This document shows positions 5,068 to 9,041 of a stretch of DNA of 9,041 bases, piece by piece. The DNA comes from CAZXFH01 sp964640055 (GTDB lineage Bacteria; Fidelibacterota; UBA2242; JAFGTP01). The stretch is from the NCBI GenBank assembly GCA_964640055.1, contig CAZXFH010000082.1, positions 1 through 9,041 on the forward strand. The letters are read 5' to 3'. The notes under the pieces were generated by a model that saw nothing but the letters and a program-made list of their open reading frames with translations, did not search any database and was not told the DNA's origin. How positions within the stretch are numbered: position 1 is the stretch's first letter; each line of letters opens with the position of its first letter. A program made the position numbers and the translations under genes.

Positions 5068-7441
5068 TATTTTTACTTAACAATAACTGTAGAATCGCCA
5101 AGGCGATTTTCTTACTATCTTTGCCAACCTCTTTCGCCGGGCCTACACAGGACGGACAGCCATTATTGCAAGGGCATTTTTGCAGTAATTCCAAAGATAC
5201 CTGTAGGAGTTCTCCATGGGAATCAAACAGGAGCGGCGTAAATCCGATGCCTCCGGGATAGTTATCATAGAGAAAAATAGTGGGTTGGAAGTGGGTTAAT
5301 TCTTCCGGATTTAATCTGCGGGAGGGCGATTCCTGAGTGGCCGGTGTATAAATCCCTCGCTCGGTAATCGTGTTCATGGCAAACCATTCCGCACTTTTGT
5401 CACCAACTGCATGATGGATATCATGCCGCTCACTCATTATCTTGATGGCTGCCACGGAATGCAAGGCTTTGGCTATTCCTAGAATGCCGCCAATACTTGC
5501 CCCGCGATCAAAAGCCAGGGTATCGATAATATACTGGGGAATGGTAAACCAGTAGGCCGTGGTGGCCATTTCCAGATCAGGCAGGTTGATCTTACCATAG
5601 CCGACATTTTCATTGGTATAAAATTTAATCTTTTTGAAACCAACTACCCGGGTGACCACCTGTACTTCACCCTTGAATATATCTGTGGGATCAGCACGGC
5701 GATGTTCGTCTTCGCTAAGAACCTTGACATTGGTGTAGTCAATGGCATCGGTATAATAGTCCGAATCAGTAGGACGTACATAGGCCTTGCGTCCGTCCCA
5801 ATCCAGTTCGTCGACAATATACTGCTGCCCGGAGGCCATATAGATTGCATCGGGATAAAGGGTCATGGCAGCGGAGCTATAGTCCACTTCGGCAATAACC
5901 TTATTTTTATCGCGGGTATCCACAACAACAAAATTACCCTCGGGAATCCGGCGCAGATTGACATTTACGGCCGGGTAGACATCCTCGGACCAGTACCAGC
6001 GATCACCGCTTTGATGTAAAATACCACCGTTCTGGAGAAATTTTAATATTTCTTTAACATATTGCCATTCCACCGTACCAAAGTTTTCCTTTCTTTGGAA
6101 GGGCATTTCAAAGCAGGCGCATTTAATATGGTCAACCAGGATCATGAGATTATCGGGATTAATGCGGGCATGTTCGGGTGATTTCGAGAAAAAATATTCG
6201 GGATGCTGCATCAGAAATTGATCGATGGGATGGGAACGGGCCACAAAAACGCCGAGTGCTGATTTTCCGCGTCGTCCGGCACGGCCTAACTGCTGCCAGG
6301 TACTGGAAATGGTGCCAGGATACCCGGCCAGAACAGCCACGTCCAGATTGCCGATATCGATACCCAATTCCAGGGCGTTGGTGGAGACTACTCCTTTGAT
6401 TTGTCCGCTGCGGATACCCTTTTCAATAGCGCGCCGCCGTTTGGGTAAATAGCCACCCCGGTAACCGGCGATCTTTTCCAGCTGACTTAAAGACTCACGG
6501 TTTCCCTCAAAGGCATCTTTTAGATATTTGGTCAGAACCTCCACATTCAACCTTGACAGCGCAAATAGAATGGTCTGAATGTTGTGTTGAATAAGAGTAC
6601 GGGAAATAGTGCGGGCGTGGGAGATGTAACTGGCCCGGATTCCCAATTCCTTATTGACTACCGGTGGATTGTAGAACAGCACAGCTTTGGGACTTACCGG
6701 AGCACCGGATTCGCTAATGATTTCCACTGGTTTTTCCAGTAGTTTTTCAACATGCTGGCGTGGATTGGCGATCGTGGCGGAACAGAAAATGAAGAGCGGG
6801 TCCGACCGGTAAAAGTTACAGATGCGTTGCAGCCGCCGCAATACATTGGTCATATGGGATCCGAAAACTCCCCGGTAGGTGTGCATTTCATCTATAATCA
6901 CATATTTTAAATGCTGAAAAAATTGCATCCATTTGGTATGATGGGGTAAAATTCCCTGATGGAGCATATCGGGATTGGTAACCACGATATTACCCTGTTT
7001 ACGAATGGCTTTACGGGCTGACGACGGGGTGTCACCGTCAAAAGTGTAGACCTTGATATCCCGTTCCAACAAAGTGATCATGGTATGTATTTCGGTCATC
7101 TGATCCTGACTGAGGGCTTTGGTGGGAAAGAGATACATTGCTTTGGCATCCGGCTGCTCCAGCATTTCCTGGAGGACGGGCAGATTATAGGTTAAGGTCT
7201 TACCGGAAGCTGTGGGGGTAACCACTGCAAAATGGCGCTTTTCACGGGCATACTGCCAGGCCTGTTCCTGATGGGCATAGAGCCGGTTGACACCTCGTTT
7301 TTTTAAAATGGATTTTATTTCAGTATGGAGTTCTTCAGGCAAGGGTGCATATTGACCTTTCCGGCCTTCGATTTCATGGATATAAGCAATATTTTGTTTT
7401 ATTTTTTTATGATTTAATAATATATCTCTGGCATCGGCCAT
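5021..7441 (-). CDS. mrfA: MrfA/YprA-type DExH helicase with DUF1998 zinc domain
   Basis: This is a superfamily 2 DNA helicase of 806 residues. In B. subtilis, MrfA works with the nuclease MrfB in UvrABC-independent excision repair of mitomycin C adducts. Visible in order are RLYAHQEQA (53-61, Q-motif-like), Walker A TPTASGKT (75-82), TNPDML (155-160), DEMH (184-187, motif II), SAT (221-223, motif III), NALELGIDIG (355-364, motif V) and QQLGRAGRRG (383-392, motif VI). The C-terminal DUF1998 region holds YDNYPGGIGF (725-734) and four clustered cysteines, C756, C758, C762 and C765, as expected for the Zn site. It is roughly 50 residues longer than I recall for B. subtilis MrfA. The ATG is 2 bp after the mrfB stop, with Shine-Dalgarno AGAGGA (7451-7456) inside the end of mrfB, so translation is probably coupled. 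Its last 16 residues are read antisense to dinB. Confidence 0.92.
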   Translation of the reverse strand: MADARDILLNHKKIKQNIAYIHEIEGRKGQYAPLPEELHTEIKSILKKRGVNRLYAHQEQAWQYAREKRHFAVVTPTASGKTLTYNLPVLQEMLEQPDAKAMYLFPTKALSQDQMTEIHTMITLLERDIKVYTFDGDTPSSARKAIRKQGNIVVTNPDMLHQGILPHHTKWMQFFQHLKYVIIDEMHTYRGVFGSHMTNVLRRLQRICNFYRSDPLFIFCSATIANPRQHVEKLLEKPVEIISESGAPVSPKAVLFYNPPVVNKELGIRASYISHARTISRTLIQHNIQTILFALSRLNVEVLTKYLKDAFEGNRESLSQLEKIAGYRGGYLPKRRRAIEKGIRSGQIKGVVSTNALELGIDIGNLDVAVLAGYPGTISSTWQQLGRAGRRGKSALGVFVARSHPIDQFLMQHPEYFFSKSPEHARINPDNLMILVDHIKCACFEMPFQRKENFGTVEWQYVKEILKFLQNGGILHQSGDRWYWSEDVYPAVNVNLRRIPEGNFVVVDTRDKNKVIAEVDYSSAAMTLYPDAIYMASGQQYIVDELDWDGRKAYVRPTDSDYYTDAIDYTNVKVLSEDEHRRADPTDIFKGEVQVVTRVVGFKKIKFYTNENVGYGKINLPDLEMATTAYWFTIPQYIIDTLAFDRGASIGGILGIAKALHSVAAIKIMSERHDIHHAVGDKSAEWFAMNTITERGIYTPATQESPSRRLNPEELTHFQPTIFLYDNYPGGIGFTPLLFDSHGELLQVSLELLQKCPCNNGCPSCVGPAKEVGKDSKKIALAILQLLLSKNIKNSRSAAAPLSRQK
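5092..5112 (+). terminator. Rho-independent terminator of dinB, inside mrfA
   Basis: GAATCGCC and GGCGATTT can form an 8-bp stem (outer pair G-U) around a very tight loop, or a 6-bp stem with loop CAAG. TTTTCTT follows on the plus strand. It begins 25 bp after the dinB stop. On the opposite strand no T-run follows, so it is oriented to stop dinB transcription only. The same bases encode KIALAIL near the C-terminus of the helicase. Confidence 0.65.
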
Positions 7442-7443
7442 GC

Positions 7444-8748
7444 TTATTGTTCCTCTATTTTTATTTTTTGTTGCAGGCGCGCAATCCGTTTTTCCAACTG
7501 CTGCAACTCTTTATCTCGATAGGGGGGCAGGGTCTTGACTGCCCGTTCTGCGAATTTGAGGGCCAGGTGATAATCCTTATGATGGTGCTCATAATATTTG
7601 GCCAGCTCCAGATAGGGCTTCAGGGCGAAAGGAAAGGAATCGGCCAGGGCGGCTTTCCAGAGGGGCAGGGCCTTTTCCCATTGACGGTCCCTTTTATAAA
7701 GTGCCGCCAGCTCCAGCATGGTTTTAAGGCGGCGGCTAGGGCTCAATCGGGCTTGTAAGGCATTCTTGTAATGCCGGATACTGCGTTGGAAATCCTTTTT
7801 ACGTCGGAAAATACGGCCCTTGGCATAATCATCCAGCGGATTTTTTTCCGGAAGTTGATTGCGATAGGCATCCAGAATCAGAATCAGATTGGCCAGCATG
7901 GTGATAACATCAAAGCGGTTGTGAAAGAAAATGGATTCAATAGCATCACAGAGACCGCTATTCAGATAGTTAAAGTATGTACTGGGGATCAATTCACCCG
8001 GAATATCACCGTTCCGGGTCAGACCCAGCAGATCCCGCTCTATGGTTTTCAATTGGCAGTTTTCCATGGAATAGCGCCATAACGAGCGATTGTAATGCAG
8101 CAGGTCAAGGTGGATCATTTCATCCGGTATAGCGGGCATGCGGTTCAGCAGGAAGCGCGTATTGAGCAGGGGCAGATCATAGGCTTTACCATTGTAGGAA
8201 ATTAATACCGTAAAGCGTGAGAGCACTTCTTTGAGTAATTCCAGCATGCCCTCTTCGTGACTCAGTTGAGTAATAAAATACTGGTGAATATGGAACTGCT
8301 GGTCATCCAACCAGCCGATTCCGATCATAAATGCGATCGTACCGGTTCCGCCGGTCAGACCGGTTGTTTCAGTATCGATAAACAGAAATTTATCAGGCGC
8401 TGATAGGGCTTCGATCTGAAAACAGTGTTGATAATCGGAGGGTTTGAATTGAGAGATGCGCCGGAGATCCAGCTGACCATAGGGTTTAGAAAGATCGTAT
8501 TGATATTCTGCCCTGAAAATATCGCCAAAATGGGTGTTTATCCAGTTGCCGGGAACCAGTTCGTCCAGGTGGTGCGACTTTCTTTCCACATCGCTTTTGA
8601 CAAAGAATTTATCCGTGTGCTTGCCAAAGAGTCTTTTCAGCTCTTTACGCATGGAGGACATTGCAGAGCTACTGCCGGAATCTTTCTCGGAGGGATCGTT
8701 CTCTGCCCGCTGGTATAAGCGGTTCAATCTGTCACGCAATTCACTCAT
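7444..8748 (-). CDS. mrfB: MrfB/YprB-type DEDD exonuclease with TPR-like C-terminus
   Basis: This is a DnaQ-fold nuclease, the partner of the MrfA helicase. Numbered from the ATG (434 residues), exonuclease motif I is FIDTETT with D125 and E127. Motif II is SYNGKAYDLPLL with D191. Motif III is HNRFD with H276 and D280, giving the full acidic set plus the general-base histidine, so the protein should be active. The C-terminal third (about 305-405) has repeated helical pairs with A/L/Y spacing (YKNALQARL, WEKALPLWKAAL, YHLALKFAERAV) typical of TPR repeats. The last 20 residues are a charged helix, and 20-34 is a Ser-rich linker. A TTG directly precedes the ATG at 8748 and could serve as start. 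No Shine-Dalgarno sequence is visible before either codon. The stop codon lies 2 bp before mrfA, so the pair forms an operon, in the reverse of the order in B. subtilis (mrfA then mrfB). Confidence 0.9.
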   Translation of the reverse strand: MSELRDRLNRLYQRAENDPSEKDSGSSSAMSSMRKELKRLFGKHTDKFFVKSDVERKSHHLDELVPGNWINTHFGDIFRAEYQYDLSKPYGQLDLRRISQFKPSDYQHCFQIEALSAPDKFLFIDTETTGLTGGTGTIAFMIGIGWLDDQQFHIHQYFITQLSHEEGMLELLKEVLSRFTVLISYNGKAYDLPLLNTRFLLNRMPAIPDEMIHLDLLHYNRSLWRYSMENCQLKTIERDLLGLTRNGDIPGELIPSTYFNYLNSGLCDAIESIFFHNRFDVITMLANLILILDAYRNQLPEKNPLDDYAKGRIFRRKKDFQRSIRHYKNALQARLSPSRRLKTMLELAALYKRDRQWEKALPLWKAALADSFPFALKPYLELAKYYEHHHKDYHLALKFAERAVKTLPPYRDKELQQLEKRIARLQQKIKIEEQ

Positions 8749-9008
8749 CAAATAAAATTAACGGAAGCTGAGCATTATTGCAAAAGGAAGCGTGGAATTC
8801 TGATAAGAAATAAGGATTAATAAAGTAAAGATATAATCGGAATGCAATGATTCGATCGGTGGCAATTGTATCTGGCTAAAGGTTTTTGACTATTCAGGTG
8901 AATGTAGAGCCGGATCCCCCGGAATGAGAGGGGATTAACTGCTCATCCGGCTATGAGGCGCCTGCTTTGTAGTCCTAGCGTGAAGAATTTAACCTAAAAA
9001 TCCCATTT
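8749..9008. other. Intergenic region upstream of mrfB with several dyads
   Basis: No gene is supported in this 260-bp stretch. On the minus strand, upstream of mrfB, weak promoter-like pairs exist: TTGCAT-N17-TTTATT, and TTGCAA-N17-TAATTT, which would start transcription almost at the ATG. Neither is convincing. Also present are the dyad ATTCA-GG-TGAAT (8892-8903), the large stem-loop (8908-8952) and the palindrome AGGCGCCT (8956-8963). Confidence 0.5.
8908..8952. repeat. Strong 45-nt stem-loop of unknown function
   Basis: AGCCGGAT (8908-8915) pairs perfectly with ATCCGGCT (8945-8952). Inside it, CCCC (8916-8919) pairs with GGGG (8930-8933), leaving a 10-nt loop and an 11-nt one-sided bulge. 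No T-tract follows on either strand, so it is not a standard terminator. I compared it from memory with group II intron domain V and with common riboswitches, and it fits none well. Confidence 0.5.
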
Positions 9009-9041
9009 ATGGATCAGAAAAAGGTAGCTAAAGGTGTCCCT
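9009..9041 (+). CDS. Possible 5' end of a gene leaving the window
   Basis: ATG at 9009 opens a frame reading MDQKKVAKGVP with no stop before the window ends. The frame is closed upstream by TAG at 8976. No Shine-Dalgarno sequence is visible (AACCTAAAAATCCC precedes it), and 11 codons are far too few to identify a product. It is listed because the structured region just upstream could be its leader. Confidence 0.2.
   Translation, partial: MDQKKVAKGVP

Noticed and set aside
7345..8755. Several plus-strand open frames of 73-137 codons opposite mrfB and mrfA
   Set aside because: They are antisense to strongly supported genes, lack ribosome-binding sites and give no recognisable motifs. They are explained as shadows of the minus-strand genes.
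8921..8944. Resemblance to intron positions 102-123 (GGATGAGAGGG core)
   Set aside because: Only nine bases match exactly and the surrounding structure differs. A chance match is a sufficient explanation.
8908..8952. Second group II intron (domain V) at the right edge
   Set aside because: The stem starts with AGCCGGAT like some domain V sequences, but the GAAA-type loop, stem lengths and 3' strand do not fit, and no other intron domains are seen around it.
1..9041. CRISPR array, tRNA, rRNA, transposase or defence system
   Set aside because: No regularly spaced repeats, no tRNA T-loop signature, no rRNA segments and no transposase or defence-specific domains were seen. The helicase-nuclease pair fits the MrfAB repair families better than a defence operon.

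Overview
The window looks like ordinary bacterial chromosome. Its five complete protein genes are flanked by the remains of a group II intron on the left and an untranslated, structured stretch on the right. GC content is moderate and genes are tightly packed. The organism cannot be named from this sequence. The pairing of a long SLC5-type symporter with an APC permease, a perfect TAnnTTTG match (the Bacteroidota -7 promoter consensus) ahead of the symporter, and the TCCCGAC/GTCGGGA palindrome make me lean towards a lineage of the Bacteroidota/Calditrichota/KSB1 type. That is a weak inference.

Left edge (1-320): the window opens inside a group II intron. Its domain I-III RNA and its domain VI/3' end are recognisable. 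The reverse transcriptase/maturase gene that would normally sit in domain IV is absent, and the 5' strand of domain V also appears to be missing, so this is a dead remnant. A short noncoding leader (321-478) with several hairpins leads into the next gene.

Transport block (479-3835, plus strand): a 638-residue sodium:solute symporter (SLC5/SSS fold) is followed after 75 bp by a 454-residue APC-superfamily amino-acid permease. They are probably co-transcribed. Substrates cannot be assigned.

DNA-repair block (3985-8748): dinB (DNA polymerase IV, translesion synthesis) runs on the plus strand. It converges tail-to-tail with a minus-strand two-gene operon encoding an MrfB/YprB-type DEDD exonuclease with C-terminal TPR-like helices and an MrfA/YprA-type DExH helicase with a DUF1998 zinc-binding C-terminus. 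In Bacillus subtilis MrfA and MrfB act together in excision repair of mitomycin C damage. Here the same pair sits next to a translesion polymerase, with the gene order opposite to B. subtilis. The last 47 bp of dinB and mrfA overlap, and a probable dinB terminator hairpin lies inside the mrfA coding sequence.

Right edge (8749-9041): noncoding sequence holding the mrfB upstream region, a strong 45-nt stem-loop and other dyads, then possibly the first 11 codons of a gene running out of the window.

The most interesting points are the compact translesion/MrfBA repair neighbourhood with its antisense-overlapping ends, the decayed intron, the G8 tract that forms the symporter's ribosome-binding region, and the unexplained structured element at the right edge. 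No CRISPR array, tRNA, rRNA or insertion-sequence transposase was seen.
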